A stretch of 64,000 nucleotides of DNA from contig NC_092366.1 of assembly GCF_030848805.1 (NCBI RefSeq), positions 17,178,620-17,242,619 of the forward strand. Direction: 5' to 3'. Each line of letters opens with the position of its first letter. Within the stretch, counting starts at the first letter, position 1. This document shows positions 12,742-23,185 of the stretch, piece after piece. The position numbers and the translations under genes are program-made. Source of the DNA: Temnothorax longispinosus (taxonomy: Eukaryota > Arthropoda > Insecta > Hymenoptera > Formicidae). The notes under the pieces are model-generated. The model made no database searches. It was given only the letters and a program-made list of their open reading frames with translations, and had not been told where the DNA came from.

Positions 12742-14150
12742 TTATACCGCCGGATCATCTCCCTTAGTAGTACGTGTGTAGATAAGTTGCGCATGATGTT
12801 GCACGACTTGCTTGATCAAGCCTTTCTGCTGGAGTTCTATCAGCGCCCGTCTGGCGAGAGATCCCCTGATCTTCAACCTTTCGCTGACGATCGAGGGCGT
12901 GATCAGTTTGTACTGCGGTACTTCTTTCAACAGCTTCTCATACGTCGGCTTATCGAAGAGCACTTGATTGTTTAACTTGTCGCGTACTTTTCCCTTGGAC
13001 CACTTCTGCAAGAATACAGGAAAATATTGTCAGAATAAATGTTCCAATGACGCAACATAAAAAAATTTACGAGTAATTCAAATCTCATCAGACTCATTAA
13101 ATCAGTTTTTGCTTCCACGGTTGGTCGAGTTCGCAAGTGCACATCAAACGAGATTAAATTGTTTAAAATTGTCTATTGCGAGCGTTACAACGAAGGGAGA
13201 AGATACGAACCTTCTTCTTAGCCTTTCCCCCAGATCCACCCTCCTTCTTCTTCTGAGTCTTCTGAGGTTGCTTAGAAGAACCCTTCGTATCCTTTTTAGG
13301 CGGCTGTAACAATAACGGTCAAATATAAGATACATTCATAGCTAGGCGAAGTTCAATTACGTCCGAGAGTTACAGTCAGACTCATTAAATCAGTATTTTA
13401 CTGTCATAGTATTTATCTAGAAACTAGTTTGTCATCATAGATCTTAAGCCCATTCTACAATAGCCGTAAAAGTATGCATTAAGACGTAAGCAGTAAGCTA
13501 TTGACTAATGGGATTTTTACAATCCAAGAATGATCGACTGTAGTTGGTCAATTTTTACTGCTTACGTCTTAACGAATAATTTTACGGCTATTGTAGAATG
13601 GGCTTTACAGAGGTTTAAAATCCTGAGTATGGTAAAATGTTATCGCATTAACGTCGGACGAGTTAAGAAAAATTTTACAAGTTAATGCAGCTTCAGACGA
13701 TGCCCGAGGTAAAAGAAGCTAAAGAAAGAGAACGATCAGTGATCCAGTGTCAATTTATTCTTTGTTCTTTTCTCTTGCCTAATGAGACAAGTGTGGAATT
13801 CAGAGAGGTTATGTCGTTGACGCAACAATGCAGTTGATATTTCAATGTACTCTTCAAATGTGATCGTTATCTTTCCTCTAGCGTTTAAATATTGTACTCG
13901 ATATTCCTCTCTCGTGACCGAAAAATACGGGAAGAATTAAAATATTCGGTGCGGCACATGGATCCCTCGACGGACGGGAAACGCTCGTCACTCCGTAAAC
14001 AAGAGATGCATCCAGCGCGTAATTTCCGACCAAAATTTGCCATTTTTCGCGAGGCTCTCGCGCCCTACGTGATAATCTATCGGGTTTACCGCGGGATCGC
14101 GAAAACGTCGCTCGAAAATTACACAATTATGCACCACGTGAACCTACCAT
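12742..14150 (-). CDS. RpS25: 40S ribosomal protein S25 (eS25)
   Basis: eS25 is a component of the small ribosomal subunit head, also known for a role in IRES-driven initiation. Coding exons on the minus strand are 14150-14148 (the ATG alone), 13303-13211 and 13005-12742, giving 119 residues. The middle exon encodes a basic Lys-rich N-terminus ending in AKKK. The last exon holds the conserved core (KWSKGKVRDKLNN, YKLITPSIVSERLKIRGSLARR, QLIYTRTTKG). The isolated start codon is inferred: ATG abuts a strong donor (GTAGGT), follows a pyrimidine-rich 5'-TOP-like leader, and keeps phase with the next exon. The donor after the middle exon is weak (GTTCGT). Intron 1 (about 844 bases) and intron 2 (205 bases) each carry a box C/D snoRNA candidate on the sense strand. 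The gene is divergent from ZnT7 and convergent with the PHD-finger gene. Confidence 0.95.
13081..13155 (-). ncRNA. Box C/D snoRNA candidate in RpS25 intron 2, 18S guide
   Basis: Read on the sense strand of RpS25, a 6-bp terminal stem (AATCTC at 13155-13150 with GAGATT at 13086-13081) closes a 75-base RNA. The C-like box is TTGATGT (core TGATG kept) and the D box is CTGA. The 15 bases AACTGATTTAATGAG lie one base upstream of the D box. They are complementary to the conserved 18S rRNA stretch CTCATTAAATCAGTT (18S sequence from memory). By the 'fifth base upstream of D' rule, the target is the A of CTCA. By my count this is A99 in human numbering, a known 2'-O-methyl site guided by SNORD57 in human and snR51 in yeast. 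Location in a ribosomal protein intron is typical for snoRNAs. Confidence 0.78.
13376..13438 (-). ncRNA. Second box C/D snoRNA candidate in RpS25 intron 1, same 18S guide
   Basis: On the RpS25 sense strand, a perfect C box ATGATGA (13438-13432) and a D box CTGA (13379-13376) are 52 bases apart. The guide ACTGATTTAATGAG lies one base before the D box. It gives 14 bases of complementarity to the same 18S stretch as the intron 2 candidate, so the predicted methylation site is the same A. An internal TATGACA could serve as the C' box. I find no clear terminal stem. A foldback element starts 8 bases upstream of the C box, which may have replaced that flank. Outside the guide and boxes the two candidates differ, so the duplication is not recent. 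Confidence 0.7.
13446..13605. mobile_element. Foldback element in RpS25 intron 1
   Basis: Arms of about 58 bases start AAGCCCATTCTACAATAGCC at both ends (reverse-complemented) and share a TTAAGACGTAAGCAGTAA segment. They surround a loop of about 40 bases. It shares CTACAATAG and a TTGACCAA...ACAGTC motif with the element at 7071-7207. Confidence 0.75.
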
Positions 14151-14990
14151 TGTGGCTGTCGCGCGAGGAAGAGACTGGAAGAGACGGGAAGTCGGTCGTG
14201 GGCGCCATGCCGCCCATGGATGGCGTGCGGTATCACTTCCGGCAGCGGCGGCGGCGACCGCGGCGCCGTTTACGTCGATCCAGCGCTACTAGAGGGTTGA
14301 TAACCTAAAAAATAAAATTTCTTTATTCATGGTTGATAATAACCAGAGAAATAATAACCTCGCTTTTTTAAATTTGGATTCTGTAGACCAAAAAAACAAA
14401 TTTAGATTCTGGTTCATGGAATTTATAAGATATACATATACTTAGTACAAAATTTAATTATCCAAATAATCATAAACGTAGCATCTCATCCTGCAGAAGA
14501 TTCCTATACTCCCCCATTATTTTTCATTATTAGTAGCAAGAGTGTTATGCTTGTTTAGTATTCTATGTACACAACAATACCAATAATTTTTATATTTCGA
14601 AAGGAAATGAGATATAATACGGCATCTTTTATCTTACGCTGTATTGCTTTGCAGTTTCACATTTCGTGAAAGCTGGCGCTATGAACACTGGTAGAAATTT
14701 TTTCGTGAGACTTACGAGTTACGACTTGCATAACCTGGGTACCACGTTGATCGAAATCGCGACGTGGACGTGTCGCGGGTAGGCGGGTCGACCGGGAAGC
14801 CGGGACAAGAGTCGCAGGTACACGGGATACGTCGACGAATTTTATTTCGGCTCGTTCGTTCCCGTCCAGTACACCCGTAAAACCCGTTCGCGATCTCTGG
14901 GATCTCGTTTTTCCCCTCGTCGATCGACCGGGACCACGCGGCATGGCCACGCTTCTCCATCGTGCGTCTCCACACCGTTCGCGATTCGGT
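14151..14990. promoter_or_regulatory. Divergent promoter region of RpS25 and ZnT7
   Basis: On the minus strand the pyrimidine tract CTCTTCCTC (14173-14165) lies just upstream of the RpS25 ATG and resembles a 5'-TOP leader. An AT-rich stretch of about 350 bases (14300-14650) follows, and then CpG-rich sequence leading into the ZnT7 first exon. The open frames on both strands here look like chance frames in GC-rich DNA. No TATA box stands out. Confidence 0.5.
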
Positions 14991-15088
14991 TCCACGCGCC
15001 TCTAAACACAGCCCGGCATGCCGTACGGGACGGCGGATTGACGTCCGGCGTCGCTACAGGTGAGTCGAGTCTCGCGCGAGGGCGCGAG

Positions 15089-15103
15089 TTAGGTTAGGTT
15101 AGG
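15089..15103 (+). repeat. Three copies of TTAGG
   Basis: Three tandem TTAGG units, the common insect telomere repeat, lie in a 5'UTR intron. The run is too short to suggest a telomere fusion. Confidence 0.8.
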
Positions 15104-15627
15104 ATGCCCGCGGTCCTCGACGTGGACCCGCGGACGTGTCCGGTCGTGCCGCGCGTATGTTGGCATATGTATGCATGTTGTACGCATGCATGCATGAGTA
15201 CACACATGTACGTGTTGCTCCAATTAGCGAACCTGACCTGACGCGTGTCGAACAGCTGCGCGTGCCGCGACTGGCCCTGGTCAATTGTCCGGCCTCTACG
15301 GCTTTGTCTCCACGTTTCTCGTGTCTCCGGAAAAGGCTCCGGAGTCTTTGATCGTTCCGCAGCGGCAGGTGTGCGTCTGGCCGTAAGAATTTAAGATTTC
15401 CGAACAGTTTACCACCGGCGGGACGGGATGTCTTCTGGTTTTCTGGTCAACATATGTACGTAGCCGCGGTGTACACGTTGACGGAAATGTAGACGGTTGC
15501 TCCGCTGTTTAGCTCGGAAACTATAAATGTAATTGTTAATAAAAATGCGCGACTATTATTCGGCTTGTCTTTGCTTTATTTTAGCATCAAATCTTTATTT
15601 TGGGGTCTTTGGCCGGTATTCGTAGTC

Positions 15628-15723
15628 CGTTCTTATTCCAAGACCGTCTTAAGATGTTGAAATGGCTCCGCGATTGGTTTATGACATCTTAAGATTGCGC
15701 TTGAGACGGTAAATATAAGAACC
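15628..15723. mobile_element. Small foldback element in the ZnT7 5'UTR intron
   Basis: GGTTCTTAT-type ends are inverted (left GTTCTTATTCC, right ATATAAGAACC), with paired ACCGTCTTAAGATG and CATCTTAAGA...GAGACGGT inside. A gap of about 8 bases in one arm makes the hairpin imperfect. Confidence 0.55.
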
Positions 15724-15846
15724 GATGATGAATATCGTCCTTTATTTTATTTTGTATACACGCCTCTTGTCACGACACTGGACTTTCTTCCTTGCAGGAC
15801 AGATTTTAGACGAGCCTGAGCTTGTTAAGATCAGCGTGACTCCGAG

Positions 15847-16947
15847 ATGCTGCCACTTTCGCACAGCCCGCGCGACTCGCGCTCCAACTTCCGCAGCAGG
15901 ATCAAGGAGAAGCTGCTGAGTTGGAAACGCCTCATCTTCTCCGACCCAAACACCCGCAATCTGTTCCTGTTTCTCATTCTCAACCTGTCCTTCGCCTTCG
16001 TCGAGCTGCTGTACGGGATATGGACCAACAGTCTCGGCCTCATCTCCGACAGTTTCCACATGTTCTTCGACTGCACCGGCCTGCTGTTCGGTCTAGCGGC
16101 GTCCGTTATCACCAGGTGGCGGGCGAACGACAGATACTCGTACGGATACGTCAGGGCCGAGGTGTTGGGCGGCTTCGTGAACGGGCTGCTCCTACTGTTC
16201 ATAGCCCTGTTCATCATGTCCGAGGCGGTGGAGCGAGCCATCGAGCCGCCGGAGATCAAGCACGAGAGGCTCATCGTCGTCTCCGTGTTGGGACTGTTAG
16301 TGAATTTAGTAGGGATATGCGCATTTAAACACGGACACGCCCACGGGCACGGAGGACACGGCCATAGCCACGGTCACAGTCACGGCGGGAGAGGACACCA
16401 CGGTCATTCTCACTCCCAGAATCACGACGAGAGATACTCTCTCCTGAATCACAACGACCACTACGACCATCACGTCGAAGTGGAAACGTCCTTCAGCGGT
16501 ACGAATTCGCAAATCATGAAGGGCGTGTTCCTACACATACTCGCGGACACCCTCGGCTCGGTCGGGGTAATCATATCGGCGATACTGATGCAAATGTTTG
16601 GCTGGATGATCGCCGATCCGATTTGCTCCATGCTCATAGCAGTATTGATAGTGTTAAGTGTGATCTCGTTGCTGAAGGAATCGTGGGAGATACTTATGCA
16701 GAGACAGCCGGTAGCCTTGGACCACGTTCTACCGCAGTGCTACAACAAAGTTACGCAGATACCCGGCGTCTACAGCGTACAGGAGCCGCACTTTTGGACT
16801 CTGTGCTCGGACGTGTACGTCGGATGCCTGAAGCTGGAGGTCGCCAGAGAAGTCGATCCCAAGTCCGTCGTGATGACGACGCACAAGATTTTCCAGTCGG
16901 CGGGCATCAGACAGCTCACCGTCCAGCTCGATTACGCTCCTATGTGA
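15847..16947 (+). CDS. ZnT7: Zinc transporter ZnT7 (SLC30A7), early secretory pathway
   Basis: This 366-residue cation diffusion facilitator is predicted to move cytosolic Zn2+ into the Golgi or early secretory lumen in exchange for protons. Six membrane segments lie at about 37-58, 64-88, 104-126, 142-161, 224-248 and 252-276. The transport site is complete: HxxxD in segment 2 (H71, D75) and in segment 5 (H230, D234). A His/Gly-rich loop at 162-209 (HGHAHGHGGHGHSHGHSHG) separates segments 4 and 5. The cytosolic C-terminal domain follows from about 280. Length and loop match SLC30A7 (about 376 residues in human), and Drosophila ZnT86D is the likely orthologue. The whole coding region is a single exon. 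Start: first ATG after the 5'UTR acceptor at 15797, followed by MLPLSHSPRD. The gene is divergent from RpS25. Confidence 0.96.
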   Translation: MLPLSHSPRDSRSNFRSRIKEKLLSWKRLIFSDPNTRNLFLFLILNLSFAFVELLYGIWTNSLGLISDSFHMFFDCTGLLFGLAASVITRWRANDRYSYGYVRAEVLGGFVNGLLLLFIALFIMSEAVERAIEPPEIKHERLIVVSVLGLLVNLVGICAFKHGHAHGHGGHGHSHGHSHGGRGHHGHSHSQNHDERYSLLNHNDHYDHHVEVETSFSGTNSQIMKGVFLHILADTLGSVGVIISAILMQMFGWMIADPICSMLIAVLIVLSVISLLKESWEILMQRQPVALDHVLPQCYNKVTQIPGVYSVQEPHFWTLCSDVYVGCLKLEVAREVDPKSVVMTTHKIFQSAGIRQLTVQLDYAPM

Positions 16948-18885
16948 TCGACGAAAGGCATGACGTGCATCGCGGAGTGTTGTTGCGAGTATAACGGAGG
17001 TGCGTCTGTCTGCAGACTTTGTCACGAGGGGACGGGGAACACGGGAGCGCCGCAGAATGTCTTCGCTACGTCAAAAATCTGTGATTGTGCCCATTGGAAT
17101 GGCAATCGGTATCATCTCGGACTACAGATTGTTTGAGGACCTGGCATGCCTTAGGGAGAGAAAAACTGCTGACACGGGGTGCGATTGAGAATTCCTAAAG
17201 AATTTCTAATCGAATCCAATCGTTAACTTAAACCGCGCAATTTCTAAAACACGATGTATGATGGAAAGATGTATTTCGCATATTAGATACTTCTAAGAAC
17301 GGTCAGTTAACATTCTCTTCTCCGGAACAAGTGTCTCTGTTTGTTCATCTTTTATATAAATACTTTACCTCTGCCGGAGCAAAGGCTTATCTTTGTTTAT
17401 TACATGAGCCTTGACTTGTAATTACTCATTACAAGTGAGCATTTCAGATCTAGGTTAAATTTAGCTATATCGTAATGTAAGAGTAGCGTTGCTTAGATTG
17501 CCTTAGATTTTTTATTTTTGCAATGATACCTTGAGGTGCGTTTGTAAGAATATTTTTTAACGAGACTTCCGAGAACAAAAGATAGTGCTGATTCTTACGT
17601 AATTTATATAACATAACTGTTTGAGACAATTATCTCGTTTCTATAAAATTATATTGTTGTATAAGTTCGAAATGGAATCATGTGTAAGAGCCACGCAAGC
17701 GGCCATAACAATCTGGGGACAGCTATAGACAGCTAGTCATATCTGTGCAAGAAATGAGGAAAGTAACGTATGTACAGTGAATAACGCGCATAACGTGAAA
17801 GGAGTACTTTTACATGAAAATATACCTACCAATTTTTATACAATGATCCCAAAAGAGAGGTTGCTATTTGTATTTTTCCGTCCATGCTAAGTATTACCTT
17901 CCTCGTTACTGTAATACTTTGAACTCAGAAACGTTTAACTTAGCATGCGTGGACCATTTGTTGAGTAACCGTGCCGGTTATGTATGCACAATCTGTTGGA
18001 CGAATTTGTGTAATATTATTTGTATATAATTATGTTATTAGGCTAATGCCGATTGTAGCCAAATAAATGGAATATTGCAAGTTAACGACGTGAGAGAGAG
18101 ACCGAAGCTCGTGCCAGAATCCAAAGGATCTGGACGAGAGAATCATAAAATATTTCCTCCTTGATTTATACCATGCAGAATACTTTCTTCCTAAACGCAA
18201 TGTGAACGTCTTGGATCTTCGAGAACGCCGATGATTAACACGGATGATTAAGAAATCATTAAATGCGATATTTCCTAAATCTTAACTTCACGATTACGTG
18301 ATAGACGATTAAACGCGAATTTAGACTAATGATTTCATCGCATTTCTGAGAGATAAAGGGATCGTTAGCGATCATAGCGACTTTTACATTCCGCGTGTGT
18401 ATCATGTTAATATATATTATAATGTGCATTAATTTGTATTATAAACTGTATATTATAATATATTATAATGTAATAATGCATTATATAATTTATATTGTAA
18501 TATATATTAATATATATGCGCGCACAGATGTCAAGGCATTGATTTCGATTCTGATGACGCAGGCCAATATGTTAATTGTGTTATGAATAATAGGGCATCA
18601 CAATGGAACTTTCGAATATTTGATTATTTTACGAAGAAACATCTATCACTCATCGCGTGTCAGGCACGATGATTAACGTTCTTTGTTTAGATTAATCGAG
18701 CGCCAATGAGAGAGTGTCTGCTATAACACACAAGAGAAAATGTGATTATGGTACGCGAGTCTTGTTACGTTTTCCTAATTACTCTCATTGTATATAGATT
18801 TATAAATGCGCGGATTGCGTGTGAGATTTTATTATAAAAAAAAGAAATGTGTGTAAGTAATAAAGATACACATTTGCAATACAGG
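16948..18885 (+). other. Long 3'UTR of ZnT7 with two poly(A) signals
   Basis: No coding sequence is seen. AATAAA occurs at 18062-18067 and again at 18859-18864, so the 3'UTR is about 1.1 kb or 1.9 kb. An AT-rich run with TATAATATATTATAATG-type repeats is at about 18400-18515. Confidence 0.5.
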
Positions 18886-19750
18886 CTCACACCGTCTTTT
18901 AACAATTCGCTACTTCCGTATGCCTGTTCGAATAATCATCGTTAATTTTTTACGATTGTCTAATTTTTTTTAACTTGTGATAAATGAAGTTTGTTTAATT
19001 TATCAATGGCGGCCTATATTATTAGCTACTAATTGAACAATCGCCAAGTCCTCAAGTTCTGCGCAAGTTCCTAACTTTTTACGTATCGCATTGACGAATT
19101 TAGATATTCCTCTTTTCATCTTAATGATAATTGCAATAATGTGAAATAAAGTCATAACCGATAACTCTGCCGAGTTCCTCCTGCAAGCTCGTCCACATTT
19201 GACAGGGTGCTTAAATCATGATTTGCGACTATTGAGACGAAGTTTTCAAACACATATTACATTTATTTGGAGAGGATATGTGTACACATATAAATACATA
19301 AATATTTATAATAAAATTACTCAAGTTGATTCCACATGTGGGTACGTTGGGCGCTTATCTCGCAAGTCGCCGCGGATATATCGCTCGGCCAGCGTGTATT
19401 TTATATATGTATATTTCTGCGGATGTTCCTCTCTTTCTCTTTCTCTCTGTGTACGTATGTGTGTAACATGAGTTTCAGTCTTGCCGAGTGTTGGCTTCCT
19501 CGTAAAACGGTCTCACAAATGTTTAACAAGTCGCGCGGTGATCATTCACATCGCGCCGCGCGGTATAATCGAAGAGACTCTTATGTACATAGCAAACTAT
19601 CAAAAATGACAAAATTCGTCGTACACACGCTCGAGCGGGAGCACTTACGTATCTAGTCGGACAATAAAGGATTACGCGGGATGGTACTGTAGGTCCCGGA
19701 AAAACGTGAAAAGGGAGAGAGAGAACTCTTAATAGGAGCACTCTTCTCCG

Positions 19751-20676
19751 GAGTGCCGGTCAAAAGCCCGAGATCAAGCAGAGTGATCCTTAATTATATA
19801 TATTTAAATTTTCAGGGATAAATTTAGGATCCAAAACAAATATATACATATAGTTATTATTAGATGTTTTAAAATATTAAGAAATGGAGGGAATATAATT
19901 GTAATGCATACCTATAGGTATGTATGTCTATACATATATTGCAATTTTATAGTATCATTTAGTGGTACTTCAAAATGCCTAATGATAATTTTATATGCGT
20001 ATAGTCATGTAAATTTTTTTCTTGTCTTGACCTAAAGAGGTTCACTCTCTTAGATATTGACATATAATTAAGGATCACTCTGCATGTTAGAATAAAAATG
20101 GAACTTTCTTCTGATATTTATAGGCTTTAATTTTTCTTGGATAAAACATCGAGACAATAAGAAGTTTAGAACTGTGTAAATAGTTGAAAGTAAAACTTAT
20201 TTTCTCAGAATTTCACTTTTCGAGACTTTAAAGATACAAATTCTTTTTTTAAAAAATCTTTAATATTAAATTCTTTCATTCATTAATTAAATTTAGAAGG
20301 CGAAACTAAAGTTTCAATAAAATCATAATTAGATTTTATAATAAAATGAAGATCTAAAAATATCTGCCTATATTATCATATATAAGGCATTTAATGTTAA
20401 GTACTCTAAAGATACAACAAATTATTTTTTAAAAAATCTTTAATATTAAATTCTTCCATTCATTAATTAAATTTTGAAGGCGAAACTAAAGTTTCAATAA
20501 AATCATAATTAGATTTTATAATAAAATGAAGATCTAAAAATATCTGCTTATATTGTGATGTATGATATTATCATGTAGATATTTAAATATTTATATTTTA
20601 CCTTATAAGATATCAATTTTTTTATAATATTATACGTTTATAATAAATGAATGGCAGACTTTTGACCAGCGCTCTG
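19751..20676. mobile_element. Putative non-autonomous Tc1/mariner-like element
   Basis: The left end has GAGTGCCGGTCAAAAGCC. The right end, reverse-complemented, has GAGCGCTGGTCAAAAGTC, preceded by TA. Such GGTCAAAAG ends are typical of Tc1-like transposons. Inside, 19778-20083 is a full foldback with 22-base perfect ends (GCAGAGTGATCCTTAATTAT) and an imperfect palindrome across its whole 306 bases. No transposase frame is present. The left TA is missing, so boundaries are tentative. Confidence 0.5.
20230..20556. repeat. Direct duplication of about 147 bases, spaced 178 bases
   Basis: Two copies, starting at 20230 and 20408, share near-identical sequence (for example GGCGAAACTAAAGTTTCAAT and ATGAAGATCTAAAAATATCT) with a few substitutions. 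They are separated by about 33 unrelated bases, inside the right part of the putative Tc1-like element. Confidence 0.8.
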
Positions 20677-22807
20677 TAAAAGACGAAACTTAAAGATCAG
20701 TAAAGATTCCTCTGCGTTTCGCAGATCGTTCCCTTTTATTTTCATTGGTGGTTCCAATTGAATGGCAGTTATCGTTGGCGCACCGACATTGATCACGATC
20801 GATCGATCGCGATCACGCTGCGAAAAATTGTTCTCGGCTCGTTTAAAATGCGGTCTACTTTTGTCGCGTGATCGTAGAAACGATCCTTCCTAAAACGTTT
20901 GCGCGACATCGAAAAACGATACTAGAACTCTCGTAGTCCGCATTTAGCGTTAAACGTGATCGAGCGACTATCGGTCCATGGGACGTGATGAGTTGCTTCG
21001 CGTGAAAACGGTTGATTCGCATTCGCTTGAGAACTCGGGTTCGATCCCGAGTTTCATCCTACATTCACTCCTGAAAAGGAGGAAGGTTTTTCAGATTCAT
21101 AATCTGCATTTAAAGCGCAAAGGACGATTTCATTATATGTAATAAAATTGTGTACAGTTCCTATTTTTGGAGTGGCACAGAGAGATGTGCCTATTTATTA
21201 TTATTTTTTTCGATCCTCGTGATCCCTTCTGCAGATGTAAACGAGATGTATGGGGATCTACGCCCATTTGACGTTGATTCCGAACAGTCTTCTATAGAGG
21301 GATGGGTGTTCATGGCAAGACACTTTCGGTGGATTGCCTCTTCCTTTCCCGAGAGGTGGCGATCGAATAAAAACTAACTCGATTTAAACTCGGATCTTCG
21401 GCCCTCAGAGCCGCGCAACATCTCTCTGCGCCTCACTCTCATCGCGAGGCGACTTTTTTCTTCTTTTTACTAGGCAAAAATCTCAAAACGTCGAGTTTAG
21501 CGCTAATTGCGGCGCGCAAAGAGCGCGAATCTTCAAGTATTACGATTTGGCAGTCATCTTAATTACAATAATTAATTACTTTATACAACAATAGCCTGCG
21601 TCGAGTGCCTGCTTATATGTATCTTCTATTCGTAAGAATTACGAGTATTCGAGACTTTCTTTCCTTTCACGCCGTCGCGAAAACGCACGTACACATCATG
21701 TATGTATGTGTGTTGTTTTTTTTTCCTTCATGTGCCTACCGTTTAAAATTTACTCTATAAAATTTCTCCAAATCCCCAACAACGCGCCACCCACTCGGTA
21801 AAGCCACCCGCATCTCGCCGATCGCGAATGACGGTCGATTGTAACATTTAATAATATCGTGACGATCGTGATGTGATCTATATCGCTAATAATATATTAC
21901 TCTGAATCGTATCTTACATCTCCATCTAACAACAACGAACGATACTTATGTAATCGCAACAGCCTCTTTTTCCTTCGCTTTAACATCCCCTCTTTTCTCG
22001 CGCGATGAGTATTTCCATATTTCCCTTTTGTTTTCGCTCTTCCCCGCCAAAAAATGTCGAGAAGATTATTCCTCCACGCGGCATCGAATATTTCCAATCT
22101 TGTTTATCCAACGGAATCAATTTTCCCGAGTGATAATGAGATTCACACGTAAAAAATTTATTGGCTACAATTAAAATTGCATAAAGAGATGAAGCAAACG
22201 CAATCTTGCTCCTATTCGTTGAAACAAATACTGCGAGATATATGAACGAAGATAATTCAACTTATTATGCCTATGAAAGTAAAGAAATTTAATAAAAAAT
22301 TGTAGAAGATATATGTAGAAAAATATGAAAAATAAGAATAATTGTATATTTTAAATACGTCCGCATGTCAAGATTATTAACATCCGTCCTGCTAACGATA
22401 ACGCTCGCAAACAAGTATTTTTAAAATAATCGCTTTAAAATAAGAGACAGAATTTCATATTTTTAAACAGACGTTTTTACATTGGCATTATTTTTATTTA
22501 CGCGACGCAATTTCGACGAAAAATGATGCCGTCAAAAATCCTGCTAAAGCAGCAAAATTCCTAGACCACTATTGATTGCGGGTTTGCGCTCCTTTTAGTA
22601 TCTTTAGTTTCTTGAACGCGTTAGATGAGCGAAGCGCGGTGCAGCTCCCGTTTTTCTTTCGAATCGTTCTCGAGATCTAATAAATCGCTATAATCTATAG
22701 AGTCTATATCGTAGGTGAGCGCGCTTGACGCGCAGGAAACGAAATCACAGTAAGACGAAAATCTGCAAAGTTAACCCGCATTTCCCTCTTTCGTACCCTC
22801 TACATCT

Positions 22808-22813
22808 TTTATT
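22808..22813 (-). terminator. Candidate poly(A) signal of the LRR gene
   Basis: AATAAA on the minus strand is about 370 bases after the LRR stop codon. A second copy is close by at about 22824. Confidence 0.45.
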
Positions 22814-23185
22814 TAGCTTCTTCTTTATTCTACACGTGTCTCACGCGGCCGAGATCGACGTCGATGCTCGACACGCTCTCTCTTCGATATCCGTCGCTCC
22901 TGGAAAATCTACATTACATCTTCGTCTTATCTAATCCCTTTTCCGATTCTCCGGGCTTCCCCCGCTCGCTCCTCCGCGTCCCTTCCGTAGCACGATCTGT
23001 TGACTTAATCCTTTATCTCCGCGTATACCTTCTCCCCTTTCGATCTCCCGGAACTCTCCCAGTTCCACAGTCACGTCCGCGAAGAGACCAATCGATCTCC
23101 GTTTCGATCGACCTCTCTTCGTTCCCCTTTACCTCGCGGTAAAACTGTGTGTGCCAGGATAACTTCCTCCAAATTATCGATCCCC

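Larger units (their letters stand above)
15060..15797 (+). other. 5'UTR intron of ZnT7
   Basis: The donor CAG|GTGAGT is at 15059/15060 and the acceptor CTTGCAG ends at 15797, followed by a 49-base leader before the ZnT7 ATG. The intron contains (TTAGG)3 at 15089-15103 and a foldback element at 15628-15723. The first exon (ending at 15059) is non-coding, and its start is not visible. Confidence 0.6.
18886..22790. other. Convergent intergenic region
   Basis: This region lies between the ends of ZnT7 and the minus-strand LRR gene. It holds a foldback/Tc1-like element (19751-20676) and a duplicated AT-rich block (20230-20556). No coding or RNA gene could be supported. A hairpin at 21033-21054 resembles a tRNA T-arm but has no tRNA around it. 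Confidence 0.5.

Noticed and set aside
14657..14995. Minus-strand Arg-rich open frame
   Set aside because: It overlaps the ZnT7 first-exon region. Its composition is that of random GC-rich frames, with no family resemblance.
15089..15103. Possible relic telomere (TTAGG)3
   Set aside because: Three units are too few. Such short runs are common by chance or slippage in insect genomes.
21033..21054. tRNA T-arm-like hairpin CTCGGGTTCGATCCCGAG
   Set aside because: The loop and stem lengths do not fit a T-arm, and no anticodon arm or matching acceptor stem lies upstream. It is probably a chance palindrome.
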